From positions 1-16,019 of the forward strand of contig DASZJL010000106.1 of the NCBI GenBank assembly GCA_035948135.1: a stretch of DNA of 16,019 nucleotides, in the 5' to 3' direction. Positions 6,833-13,390 of this stretch are shown piece by piece. A model generated the notes under the pieces. It saw nothing but the letters and a program-made list of their open reading frames with translations, was not told the origin of the DNA and ran no database searches. The translations under genes and the position numbers were made by a program. Numbering within the stretch: the first letter of the stretch is position 1; every line of letters begins with the position of its first letter. Source of the stretch: CADDZP01 sp035948135 (lineage in GTDB: Bacteria; Actinomycetota; Acidimicrobiia; Acidimicrobiales; AC-14).

Positions 6833-7830
6833 TGGCCGACCTCCACGAGCTCGTTGTAGTCAGAGTGTTGGGCGCGTTCGGATTCGTTCTCGATGCGGTT
6901 GCCGGTGAGCTCGAGGAACACGTCGTCGAGCGTCGGCGTGCGCAGCGTGAGGTGACGCACGGTGCCGACACCGTCGAGGGCAACGGCGACGGCGCCGATG
7001 GTTGCGGCGCCGTCGGTAGCGGTGATCACCATCTCCTCCCCATGCACCTCGACACCGTGGACGCCACCCACCCGCTCGACTTCCTCACGAGCAGCGCCGG
7101 ACGCGCGCCCTTCGAGACGGGCGACGATGACGTCGTTGCCGACGCTGCGCTTGAGAGCGGCGGGCGTGCCCTCGGCCACCAGGCGGCCGTCGTTGATGAT
7201 GCCGACCCGGTCGGCGAGCTCGTCGGCCTCCTCCAGGTACTGCGTCGTCAGGAAGATGGTCATGTTGAGCTCGCGGTTGAGGCGGCGGACCTCTTCCCAC
7301 ATGCGGGCCCGGCTCACCGGGTCAAGGCCAGTCGTCGGCTCGTCGAGGAACAGGACCTCGGGGTCATGTACGAGGGCGGCGGCCACGTCGAGTCGGCGCT
7401 TCATCCCGCCCGAGTAGGTGGCGATGGGCCGGTCGAGGGCGTCGCCGATGTCGATGAGGCGGGCCAGGTCGTACAGGCGCCGCTCGATCTCGCTCGTCGA
7501 CAAGCCGTACAGGCGGCCCTGCAGGCGCAGCAGCTGCACGCCCGTCTGCTTGGGGTCGAGGGCCGCCTCCTGGAGGGCGACGCCGATGCGGAGGCGCACC
7601 TTCTCGGGTTCGTCGGCAACGTCGTGGCCGGCGACGACGGCCCGCCCCGCACTCGGCGTGAGCAGCGTGCAGAGGACCCGCACGGTCGTCGACTTACCGG
7701 CTCCGTTGGGCCCGAGGAAGCCGTAGATCTCGCCCCTGGGGATGTCGAGGTCGAGGTCGTCGACCGCCGTCGTTCCGTTGAATCGGCGGACGAGGCCCTC
7801 GGCTCGGATCGAAGTCTCAGTGGGATTCAT
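6829..7830 (-). CDS. ABC exporter ATPase, DrrA-like
   Basis: A 333-residue ATPase driving the adjacent DrrB-like permease. Walker A is GPNGAGKST (residues 40-48), the Q-loop Gln is at 87, the ABC signature YSGGMKRR at 139-146, and Walker B VLFLDEP at 159-165 followed by TTGLDP. The switch position usually held by His is Gln in TTQYLEEADELADRV, which is typical of the DrrA subfamily. The ~90-residue C-terminal extension ending in TPTLDDVFLELTG is also DrrA-like. ATG 7830 is chosen because family similarity starts there; the frame stays open upstream to 7935, but that stretch (MCASCAHKP...) holds the operator and hairpin and is not coding. A 25-bp palindrome lies 19 bases upstream of the start, so the operon is probably under the same control as the WYL regulator gene. 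Confidence 0.93.
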   Translation of the reverse strand: MNPTETSIRAEGLVRRFNGTTAVDDLDLDIPRGEIYGFLGPNGAGKSTTVRVLCTLLTPSAGRAVVAGHDVADEPEKVRLRIGVALQEAALDPKQTGVQLLRLQGRLYGLSTSEIERRLYDLARLIDIGDALDRPIATYSGGMKRRLDVAAALVHDPEVLFLDEPTTGLDPVSRARMWEEVRRLNRELNMTIFLTTQYLEEADELADRVGIINDGRLVAEGTPAALKRSVGNDVIVARLEGRASGAAREEVERVGGVHGVEVHGEEMVITATDGAATIGAVAVALDGVGTVRHLTLRTPTLDDVFLELTGNRIENESERAQHSDYNELVEVGQ

Positions 7831-7836
7831 AGCTCC

Positions 7837-7842
7837 ATCATG
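7837..7842 (-). promoter_or_regulatory. Putative -10 box (CATGAT) of the exporter operon
   Basis: On the minus strand CATGAT is followed by six bases (GGAGCT) and the ATG at 7830. The arrangement is the same as at the WYL gene (CATAGT, six bases, GTG). GGAG here sits too close to the ATG to be a good Shine-Dalgarno, so a leaderless transcript is likely. No TTGACA-like -35 is present; that position is occupied by the centre of the palindrome at 7850-7874. Confidence 0.45.
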
Positions 7843-7849
7843 GGGGGTC

Positions 7850-7874
7850 AAACAGGCCATCCTCTGACCTGTTT
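7850..7874. promoter_or_regulatory. 25-bp palindromic operator, copy A (exporter operon)
   Basis: Arms AAACAGG (7850-7856) and CCTGTTT (7868-7874) flank an 11-base core, CCATCCTCTGA. Nine of twelve symmetric base pairs match. It agrees with the site at 13315-13339 in 22 of 25 positions, and the arm difference (A/T pair against C/G pair) preserves symmetry. It lies 19 bases upstream of the exporter ATPase start, centred about 32 bases upstream of the start codon and so over the -35 position of the promoter. Probably bound by the WYL regulator encoded at 12349-13296; binding is inferred. Confidence 0.7.
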
Positions 7875-7904
7875 CGGGAGAAATTGCAAGGCTGTGATCC
7901 GCTA

Positions 7905-7943
7905 TCGCTGGTTTGTGTGCGCATGACGCACACAAGTCAGCGA
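7905..7943 (-). terminator. Long hairpin downstream of the VOC gene, probable terminator
   Basis: A perfect nine-base inverted repeat, TTGTGTGCG (7913-7921) and CGCACACAA (7927-7935), is separated by a 5-base loop. It is extended, after a two-base interruption, by TCGCTG (7905-7910) pairing with CAGCGA (7938-7943). It begins 13 bases after the VOC stop codon, the expected place for a terminator of that minus-strand gene. There is no U-tract. In a plus-strand RNA the interruption pairs as two G-U wobbles, giving a continuous 17-bp stem. An operator role for the exporter promoter downstream is the alternative. Confidence 0.5.
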
Positions 7944-7956
7944 AAGCAGGGCGGGC

Positions 7957-8748
7957 TCAGCCGCGAGCCGGCATCGCCTCGTTGGGGGCGACGAGCTTGA
8001 ACTGGGCACCCATGGGGTCCGTCGCTGTGGCCAGGCGCCCGTAGGGGGTGTCCTCCGCGTCGACCACGGTGGCCCCGCCGAGCTCGCCGATCCGCTTCAG
8101 GGTGGCGTCGGCGTCGTCGACGCCGAAGTACACCGACCAGTGGGCGGGGACGCCCTCGGGCAGGAACGCCGAGGCGTCCATGATCCCGGCCAGCTGCTCG
8201 TCGCCGTTCCTGAGGACCGTGTACCGGAACTCGGGGCTGTCGCCGACGGTCTCGGTGTCCCACCGGAACACGTCGCGGTAGAAGGCGATGGACGCGTCGT
8301 AGTCGCGCGTCCAGAGCTCGAACCAGCTCGGCGTGTTGGCCTCGCCGAACTCCCTGAAGCCGGGATGGGTGCCGGGCTGCCACCCGCCGATCGCGGCGCC
8401 GCCAGGATCGGTGACCACGAGCATCGTTCCCAGGTCGGCCACGGCCATGGGCGGGACGATCACCTGGCCGCCGTTGTCCTTGGCGGCGTCGACCGTCTTC
8501 TGGGCGTCGTCAGTCGCCAGATACACCGACCAGATCACGGGCCGGGCCGCATCGTCCTGCGTGCTCATGCCGCCCGCGATCCAGCTGCCGTCCTTGGTGA
8601 AGTTGAAGTAGCCGCCGAATTCCGCCTGGGGGTCCTCGGCGCCCCACCCCAACAGCTCGCTGTAGAAGGCGCGGGCCCGCTCGGTGTCGGACGTCATCAG
8701 GTCCACCCAGCACGGGGCTCCGATGGGGGCGCGGTCTCGGGTCGGCAT
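7957..8748 (-). CDS. Two-domain VOC (glyoxalase-fold) protein, CFP-30B-like
   Basis: A 263-residue protein built of two tandem vicinal-oxygen-chelate domains. The first runs from about residue 8 (GAPCWVDLMTSDTERARAFYSELLGW) to about 125 (VVTDPGGAAIGGWQPG). The second starts near 138 (NTPSWFELWTRDYDASIAFYRDVFRW) and runs to the C-terminus (ATDPMGAQFKLV). The order and wording match the mycobacterial secreted/detoxification protein CFP-30B (Rv0577) family as I remember it. No enzyme reaction can be assigned from sequence. The ATG at 8748 is preferred over a GTG at 8775 because AAGGAG (8762-8757 on this strand) lies eight bases before it. The gene is followed by the hairpin at 7905-7943 and sits between queE and the exporter operon. 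Confidence 0.87.
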   Translation of the reverse strand: MPTRDRAPIGAPCWVDLMTSDTERARAFYSELLGWGAEDPQAEFGGYFNFTKDGSWIAGGMSTQDDAARPVIWSVYLATDDAQKTVDAAKDNGGQVIVPPMAVADLGTMLVVTDPGGAAIGGWQPGTHPGFREFGEANTPSWFELWTRDYDASIAFYRDVFRWDTETVGDSPEFRYTVLRNGDEQLAGIMDASAFLPEGVPAHWSVYFGVDDADATLKRIGELGGATVVDAEDTPYGRLATATDPMGAQFKLVAPNEAMPARG

Positions 8749-8756
8749 CGCAGGGG

Positions 8757-8762
8757 CTCCTT
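8757..8762 (-). promoter_or_regulatory. Strong Shine-Dalgarno AAGGAG of the VOC gene
   Basis: AAGGAG is placed eight bases upstream of ATG 8748. It decides the start of the VOC gene and is the only textbook ribosome binding site I see on the minus strand, in contrast to the leaderless-looking starts around it. Confidence 0.75.
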
Positions 8763-8821
8763 CGTGTGTGGTCACAACTGCTGACCCCTGTACGACGCTG
8801 GGCGGCCCCCGAACTCATCGG

Positions 8822-9496
8822 TCAGACTCCCCGGCGGTTGCCCCAGAGCAGGATGTGCAGACGAGTGCTCAGGTTCCAGCCCCGTTTGACGACGTCGTCG
8901 GCCAATGCCGCCGATCGCCGGAGCAGAGTCTGGGAGTCGGTGCCCTCGGGCATGATCCAGATTCCTGTCAGCCCGCACTCCTCGACGATGACGTCGACCT
9001 CGTGGAGGTCGGCGGACTCACACACGACGAACTTGAACACGGCTCGACCCGTGGCCTGAAAGACGCGCAAGACGTCGGGCTGGTACCGCCGCTCGACGGG
9101 GTTCCCCGAGTTGGCCAGCTTCGGCGAGACGTTCCACTGGTCGACGTCCAGACCCGGCGCAATCGTCCCAGCCGTCTCGACTTCGACGCGGTACTCCCGG
9201 TCGTGCAGAGCGTCGACCAGCGGTCTGAGCTGTCGCTGCTGGAGCAGCGGCTCGCCGCCCGTGACGACGACCATGTCGACGCCCATCGCCTCGACGGCTG
9301 CCACCACCTCCGCGACCGGCACCTCGTGCAGCTCGGTGTCGGGGTCGAACCGGTCCCACGCCCACGTCTGCGGTTCGTCACACCACACGCACGCTTGGTT
9401 GCAACGCCCGAGCCGGACGAAGCCGCACCGGCGCCCGGTCGACGGCCCCTCACCTTGCACAGTCGGGCCGAAGCACTCGTTGACGACGAGGTTCAC
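8822..9496 (-). CDS. queE: 7-carboxy-7-deazaguanine synthase (radical SAM)
   Basis: QueE rearranges 6-carboxy-tetrahydropterin to 7-carboxy-7-deazaguanine (CDG), the ring-forming step of queuosine and other 7-deazapurine pathways. The 224-residue protein begins with the family motif NECFGPTVQGEGPSTG (residues 6-21), followed by the radical SAM cluster cysteines C32xxxC36xxC39 in RCNQACVWCD. The SAM-binding TGGEPLLQ is at 79-86. NVSPKLANSG in the middle is also a QueE signature. The GTG start at 9496 overlaps the queC TGA stop by four bases (GTGA), so translation is coupled. queC and queE supply consecutive steps; queD, folE or a tRNA-modifying partner is not in the window. Confidence 0.94.
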   Translation of the reverse strand: MNLVVNECFGPTVQGEGPSTGRRCGFVRLGRCNQACVWCDEPQTWAWDRFDPDTELHEVPVAEVVAAVEAMGVDMVVVTGGEPLLQQRQLRPLVDALHDREYRVEVETAGTIAPGLDVDQWNVSPKLANSGNPVERRYQPDVLRVFQATGRAVFKFVVCESADLHEVDVIVEECGLTGIWIMPEGTDSQTLLRRSAALADDVVKRGWNLSTRLHILLWGNRRGV

Positions 9497-10134
9497 AGCG
9501 CCGGGTCGACGACGCCGGCCTCGGCGAAGCCCTTGGCCCGCAGGCGGCAGGCGTCGCACTCGCCGCAGGGGCGGTCGAAGCCGAGGTAGCAGGACCACGT
9601 GAGCTCGAGCGGAGCTCCGACCTCGACGCCGAGGCGAACGATGTCGGCCTTGGTGAGGTCGATGAGCGGCGTGCGGATCTCGACCGGCCTGCCCTCGACG
9701 CCGCGCTTGAGCGCCAGTGCCGCGGTCTGCCGGAAGGACTCGATGAACTCGGGCCGGCAGTCGGGATAGCCGCTGTAGTCGAGGGCATTGACGCCGAGGT
9801 ACACGGCGCCGACGTCGCGTGCTTCGGCGACGCCCATCGCCACCGACAGGAAGATGAGGTTGCGGGCCGGGACGTACGTGACGGGGATGACGTCGGTGTC
9901 CACGCCGTCCACGGGAACGGCCACGCCGGCATCGGTGAGCGCCGAACCGCCCCACTGGGAAGCATCGAGGGAGACCGGCAGCCACTCGGCGCCGTAGCGG
10001 TCGGCGACCAGGCGGGCCCGCTCGATCTCCACGCGATGCCGCTGCCCGTAGTCGAAGGTGAGGGCGACGAGGTCTTCGCCGTCCCTCGCCGCCAACGCCA
10101 GACACACGGTGGAGTCCAAGCCACCGGAGAGCAC
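9493..10134 (-). CDS. queC: 7-cyano-7-deazaguanine (preQ0) synthase
   Basis: QueC converts CDG to preQ0 using ATP and ammonia. The 213-residue protein has the PP-loop ATP-pyrophosphatase motif LSGGLDS at residues 2-8. LTFDYGQRHRVEIERA follows at 25-40, GVNALDYSGYPDCRPEF at 114-130, and a C-terminal zinc site has C182, C190, C193 and C196 (CYLGFDRPCGECDAC). The start is unusual: GTG 10134 places SGGLDS only three residues in, where most QueC proteins carry a few extra residues (typically AVVLLSGG). In-frame upstream codons read valine-valine-threonine with no start codon, and a GATAAC hexamer sits seven bases before the GTG, so a short leaderless version is likely. Confidence 0.94.
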   Translation of the reverse strand: MLSGGLDSTVCLALAARDGEDLVALTFDYGQRHRVEIERARLVADRYGAEWLPVSLDASQWGGSALTDAGVAVPVDGVDTDVIPVTYVPARNLIFLSVAMGVAEARDVGAVYLGVNALDYSGYPDCRPEFIESFRQTAALALKRGVEGRPVEIRTPLIDLTKADIVRLGVEVGAPLELTWSCYLGFDRPCGECDACRLRAKGFAEAGVVDPAL

Positions 10135-10268
10135 GACGACCGTTATCGCCGCACCTCGACCACGCTGACGCTCGTTTTCACACGCTTCACGCTATGCCTG
10201 GCGAGCAGGGACCGACGGGGGCGGCGGCGAAACCTACTCCCGGGTAACAAAAGGGGGGGACCGCTCAG
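10135..10268. promoter_or_regulatory. Divergent promoter region between queC and the secreted-protein gene
   Basis: This 134-base gap holds, for queC (minus), a GATAAC hexamer (10147-10142) seven bases from the GTG. For the plus-strand gene it holds a G-rich Shine-Dalgarno-like run (AAGGGGGGGA, 10251-10260) about eight bases before ATG 10269. A plus-strand -10 cannot be chosen confidently; TATGCC and TAACAA both occur. No preQ1-type riboswitch is recognisable. Confidence 0.4.
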
Positions 10269-12344
10269 ATGCGCCGCCGGACCGTCGTCGTCACACTCGC
10301 CGCACTTGCGATAGCGGCCACCGCCCTCGCCCCGGCACTGGCCTCGACACCGGTCGTCGATCCCACCGTTCCCGCCGGCCGGGACGTCGAGCCCGTCGTG
10401 CTCACCGGCGCCTCCTTCCCGAAGTGGGCCGCGCCCGCAGAGGTGACAGCCAAGGTCCCGTCGGTCGCAGGTGGAAGCTGCACGAGCGGAAACAACGCCT
10501 GCACCCACAACACCTACGAACAGCCCGAGGTGGCGACCGGCGACAAGCTCGGCTCGGGCGTCGACGTCCACAAGCTGCTCGGCTACCGCTGGAACGGGCA
10601 CAAGTTCGAGCAGATCCCGTTCCAGGTCGACGAGCTGGCGACGCGCTACATCTCGAACAACGCCTCGACGTTCTCCTTCTACAGCGAGACCGACCAGCAC
10701 CCGACCTATGTGTTCGACCAAGAGCGATTCCGATGGACGAAGTCCGACCCCGCCAACCCGTGCCACGCCATCGCCGACGGCCCCACGTCGACACCCGACC
10801 CCGTGCCCGGCCTCGACACCAACGACGAGCTCGCGTTCATGGCCTCCGACGCCGGGCCCCAAGCGCCCGCCAACGCCGACGTTCCCAAGGGAATCGCGGG
10901 AACGTCGCGCGTGGAGGTACGTGACCCGCTCGCACCCGGAAAGGTCTCCTTCGTCTACGTCATGCTCGCCGGCAACGACAAGCACGCACCGACGCCGAAG
11001 TACAACGCCTCCAACGGCTACGTGCGCTACCAGCCCGACGCCGACAGCGACACCTTTCTCTACTCGCAGTCGGCGTACAGCTCCTACGGCAACGCGGCCA
11101 AGGGTCCGTACTTCGACCCGGCCACCAACACCTGCGTCACGGATCCGGCCCAGTGGAAGCAGCGCCGCCCGAAGGACACCGCGTGGGTGAAGACGCCGCG
11201 CTACCAGTTCCGATACGACGGCCGATGGTTGATGACGGGCGTGCAGGTCGCCCCGCCCGGTGTCACCAATCACCTCACGCATGACCCATCGACCTGGCGG
11301 TACGGGCCTGACCTCGTCGACCAGTGGAAGGCCCGAGCCTTCCAGCAGCGCCCGGGCGGCACCACGCCCTGCTGCGGCTACGAGGAAGAGGTCAACAACT
11401 GGGGTGGCTCGTCGATTCTCATGGGCGTGCGGGCCGGTCCGGTGCGTGTGATTCGCTCGACGTGGGGCGCCGACTCGTCCACCAACAACGTCCGGACCGA
11501 GTACTTCTACCGGGACGAGTTCCGGACCAACGACGACCTCCGCGTGCACGTCGTTCCACCCGCCGACGGCATCTACAGCCAGTGGGACTTCAACGCCGCC
11601 AAGGTGTCGACGTACTACAACGCCTACGTCCCGAAGGGCGTGCCGGCCGACGGGCGCAACGACGAGGTGTTCGGCAACATGCACCTCCACTCCGGCCCCG
11701 ACGGGCTGCACCTGAAGGACGGCGACCAGGTCCCCGTCGTCGGCCCCATCGACGCAGGGACACCGGGGACGCACGAGGGCAACTGCGGCAACACGCCACT
11801 CGAGAAGTCCTGCATCGACAACGACATCGACGTCCCAGACCCGACGTTCTCAGGCCCGCTCGGCACGCTCAGTTACGAAGAAGTCGCCGGCCCGAACGGG
11901 ACGTGGGTCGACCGGACGACGGTCAAGCAGGTGACGGGCGGCACGGCGTACGGGCTCGTAACCGTCCCCTACTACCGGGACGACAGCTGCTTCGACGACG
12001 GCACCGGGTCCGACCCCGGGCCCCACGTCCGGCCCCGGGCCACCGACCCCACCGTCGACAGCCTCGGCCACCCGCGCGTCTGCTGGCAGCCCTCGGACGG
12101 CGACCCGTCGGCGCAGCCCGCGGGCCAGGCGCCCGACCACTTCTATCAGGGCGACATCGCCACCCACGGGGTGCACATCGAGCTCATCGCCGACTCCGAC
12201 AACGCCTTCACCACGGTCCCTCTCGACGAGATCGACGCCGAGCAGACCGTCGTCCTCCTGCCCGGCGAGCACGGGAACGTCGGTGAGCAGTACGGCCGAG
12301 GCCCCGAGAAGCCCCTCGTGGCCACGGCCGTGCCGATGAGCTAG
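10269..12344 (+). CDS. Large secreted protein of unknown function
   Basis: A 691-residue protein with a clear Sec signal peptide: MRRR, a hydrophobic core TVVVTLAALAIAATALAP, and an ALA cleavage motif at about 23-25. The mature part has no membrane helix or C-terminal anchor and is acidic and Tyr/Trp-rich, as in beta-rich extracellular proteins. Recognisable but unassigned segments are YRWNGHKFEQIPFQVDELATRY (106-127), TNDELAFMASDAG (about 184-196), the double-Cys TTPCCGYEEEVNNWGG, and NMHLHSGPDGLHLKDGD. Cysteines come mostly in nearby pairs (for example C71/C78), suggesting disulfides. I do not recognise the family; the WDG...IPFQVDE followed by NDELAFMA pattern recurs in secreted bacterial proteins of unknown role. 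The start is supported by the G-rich ribosome site and signal peptide. It ends four bases from the convergent WYL gene. Confidence 0.85.
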   Translation: MRRRTVVVTLAALAIAATALAPALASTPVVDPTVPAGRDVEPVVLTGASFPKWAAPAEVTAKVPSVAGGSCTSGNNACTHNTYEQPEVATGDKLGSGVDVHKLLGYRWNGHKFEQIPFQVDELATRYISNNASTFSFYSETDQHPTYVFDQERFRWTKSDPANPCHAIADGPTSTPDPVPGLDTNDELAFMASDAGPQAPANADVPKGIAGTSRVEVRDPLAPGKVSFVYVMLAGNDKHAPTPKYNASNGYVRYQPDADSDTFLYSQSAYSSYGNAAKGPYFDPATNTCVTDPAQWKQRRPKDTAWVKTPRYQFRYDGRWLMTGVQVAPPGVTNHLTHDPSTWRYGPDLVDQWKARAFQQRPGGTTPCCGYEEEVNNWGGSSILMGVRAGPVRVIRSTWGADSSTNNVRTEYFYRDEFRTNDDLRVHVVPPADGIYSQWDFNAAKVSTYYNAYVPKGVPADGRNDEVFGNMHLHSGPDGLHLKDGDQVPVVGPIDAGTPGTHEGNCGNTPLEKSCIDNDIDVPDPTFSGPLGTLSYEEVAGPNGTWVDRTTVKQVTGGTAYGLVTVPYYRDDSCFDDGTGSDPGPHVRPRATDPTVDSLGHPRVCWQPSDGDPSAQPAGQAPDHFYQGDIATHGVHIELIADSDNAFTTVPLDEIDAEQTVVLLPGEHGNVGEQYGRGPEKPLVATAVPMS

Positions 12345-12348
12345 CCGC

Positions 12349-13296
12349 TCAGCGATAGAGCTCCACCAGCTCGGACGCGATCTGGGCGATTCGCTCGCGC
12401 AACTCGACGGGCTCGACGACCTCCAGGCCGGCGCCGACGCCGGCGATCTCGCCTGCCAACGAATGCACGTTGTGGCCGCGGAGCTCGACTTCGACGCGGC
12501 CGTCGGAACCGGTGGGCCCGATGCGGACCCGGTTGCCCAGGACCCACCGGCAGACGTGAAGCGTCTCGGGCGTCGCCCATGCCCGGGCGTGGAACGGCGT
12601 CCGCCGCTGCTCGACTTCGTCGCTGATCAGCCGCCACGCTTCTTCGAGGTCGAAGCGGTCGGGACGGACGACCGGGTCGCCGGTGGGTTCGACAGACGTC
12701 ATTCGGTCGACGCGGAAGGTGCGCAGCCCGGCTTCTGTATCGGCGATCATGTACCACGTCGTGCCTTTGGCCGCGAGCCCGAGCGGATGGACGACGCGCG
12801 TGCTCGGCTCGCGGGTCCGGGCGACGTAGGCGAGCGTGATCTGCTCGCCGTCGACCACCGCCTTCTGCACGGCGTCGAGAAGGGGCGGCACGGGCCGGGG
12901 CCTGCTGTAGCCGTCCCACCCCGTCGGATCGACAACCACCGCCGTCGTCGCCGCCTCGGCGCCGGAGCGCAACGGTTCCGGGAGGGCGCGCACCAGCTTG
13001 CGCAGCGCGGCCTTCACTTGGGGTGTGGCCATCGGCGACGGGCCGGCGACGAGGAACAGGGCGCGCGCCTCCGACGCCGTCAGACCGCTGAGGTCGGTAC
13101 GGCCGCCGCCCGCCAGGCGCCAGCCGCCGTTGCGGCCCTGCTGGGAGTAGATGGGGATGCCGGCCATGCCGAGGGCCTCGAGGTCGCGGCGCGCCGTGCG
13201 CTCCGACACCTCCAGTTCCTCGGCCACCTCACCAGCCGTCACCTGCCCGCGCTGCTGAAGCAGAAGCAGGATGGCGACCAGACGATCGGCTCGCAC
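12349..13296 (-). CDS. HTH/WYL-domain transcriptional regulator (YafY-like)
   Basis: A 315-residue regulator with the standard three-part layout. The N-terminal winged helix-turn-helix (MRADRLVAILLLLQQRGQVTAGEVAEEL then EVSERTARRDLEALGMAGIPIY, residues 1-50) is followed by NGGWRL. The WYL ligand-sensing domain is at about 140-205, with HPLGLAAKGTTWYMIADTEAG and LRTFRVDRM; the WYL triad is WYM here (181-183). A C-terminal WCX-type extension (about 235-315) often mediates oligomerisation. WYL proteins commonly act as repressors or activators sensing nucleotides or other small molecules; the ligand here is unknown. GTG 13296 follows a CATAGT hexamer by six bases, so the message is probably leaderless. 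A 25-bp palindrome directly upstream suggests autoregulation, and its twin upstream of the exporter operon suggests a second target. Confidence 0.93.
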   Translation of the reverse strand: MRADRLVAILLLLQQRGQVTAGEVAEELEVSERTARRDLEALGMAGIPIYSQQGRNGGWRLAGGGRTDLSGLTASEARALFLVAGPSPMATPQVKAALRKLVRALPEPLRSGAEAATTAVVVDPTGWDGYSRPRPVPPLLDAVQKAVVDGEQITLAYVARTREPSTRVVHPLGLAAKGTTWYMIADTEAGLRTFRVDRMTSVEPTGDPVVRPDRFDLEEAWRLISDEVEQRRTPFHARAWATPETLHVCRWVLGNRVRIGPTGSDGRVEVELRGHNVHSLAGEIAGVGAGLEVVEPVELRERIAQIASELVELYR

Positions 13297-13302
13297 CCTT
13301 CG

Positions 13303-13308
13303 ACTATG
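13303..13308 (-). promoter_or_regulatory. Putative -10 box (CATAGT) of the WYL regulator gene
   Basis: CATAGT on the minus strand lies six bases (CGAAGG) before the GTG at 13296. It matches the nANNNT pattern and the exact spacing seen at the exporter operon. The -35 position (about 13326-13331) is inside the palindrome core and does not resemble TTGACA. Confidence 0.45.
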
Positions 13309-13314
13309 ACAGAC

Positions 13315-13339
13315 AAACCGGCCAGCCTCTGACCGGTTT
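13315..13339. promoter_or_regulatory. 25-bp palindromic operator, copy B (WYL regulator / flavoprotein)
   Basis: Arms AAACCGG (13315-13321) and CCGGTTT (13333-13339) flank CCAGCCTCTGA. Inner CAG/CTG triplets also pair, so ten of twelve symmetric positions match. It is 18 bases upstream of the WYL start codon, centred at about -31, and 51 bases upstream of the divergent flavoprotein start. Nearly identical to copy A at 7850-7874. The likely ligand is the WYL regulator itself. Confidence 0.72.
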
Positions 13340-13378
13340 CTCTTGGGAGATCAGCTTCGGCAGGTGCGACTGGACCAG

Positions 13379-13390
13379 TAGATTCGGGCC
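13379..13390 (+). promoter_or_regulatory. Putative leaderless promoter of the flavoprotein gene (-10 TAGATT)
   Basis: TAGATT (13379-13384) is a full TANNNT match and is followed by six bases and the GTG at 13391. A weak TTCGGC (13356-13361) sits 17 bases upstream of it as a possible -35. There is no Shine-Dalgarno sequence before the GTG. Confidence 0.5.

Noticed and set aside
6826..7926. 366-codon plus-strand frame over the ABC ATPase gene
   Set aside because: Exact mirror of a canonical ABC ATPase; shadow frame.
7831..7935. N-terminal extension of the ABC ATPase starting MCASCAHKP
   Set aside because: It adds 35 residues absent from DrrA-type ATPases and covers the palindromic operator and hairpin; ATG 7830 fits the family start.
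8749..8775. Earlier GTG start for the VOC protein
   Set aside because: The AAGGAG eight bases before ATG 8748 lies inside this stretch, and the family similarity starts at MPTRDRAPIGAP.
10143..11774. 543-codon open frame antisense to the secreted protein
   Set aside because: The plus-strand gene has a signal peptide, ribosome site and sensible composition; the antisense product is Val/Gly/Arg-rich without motifs.
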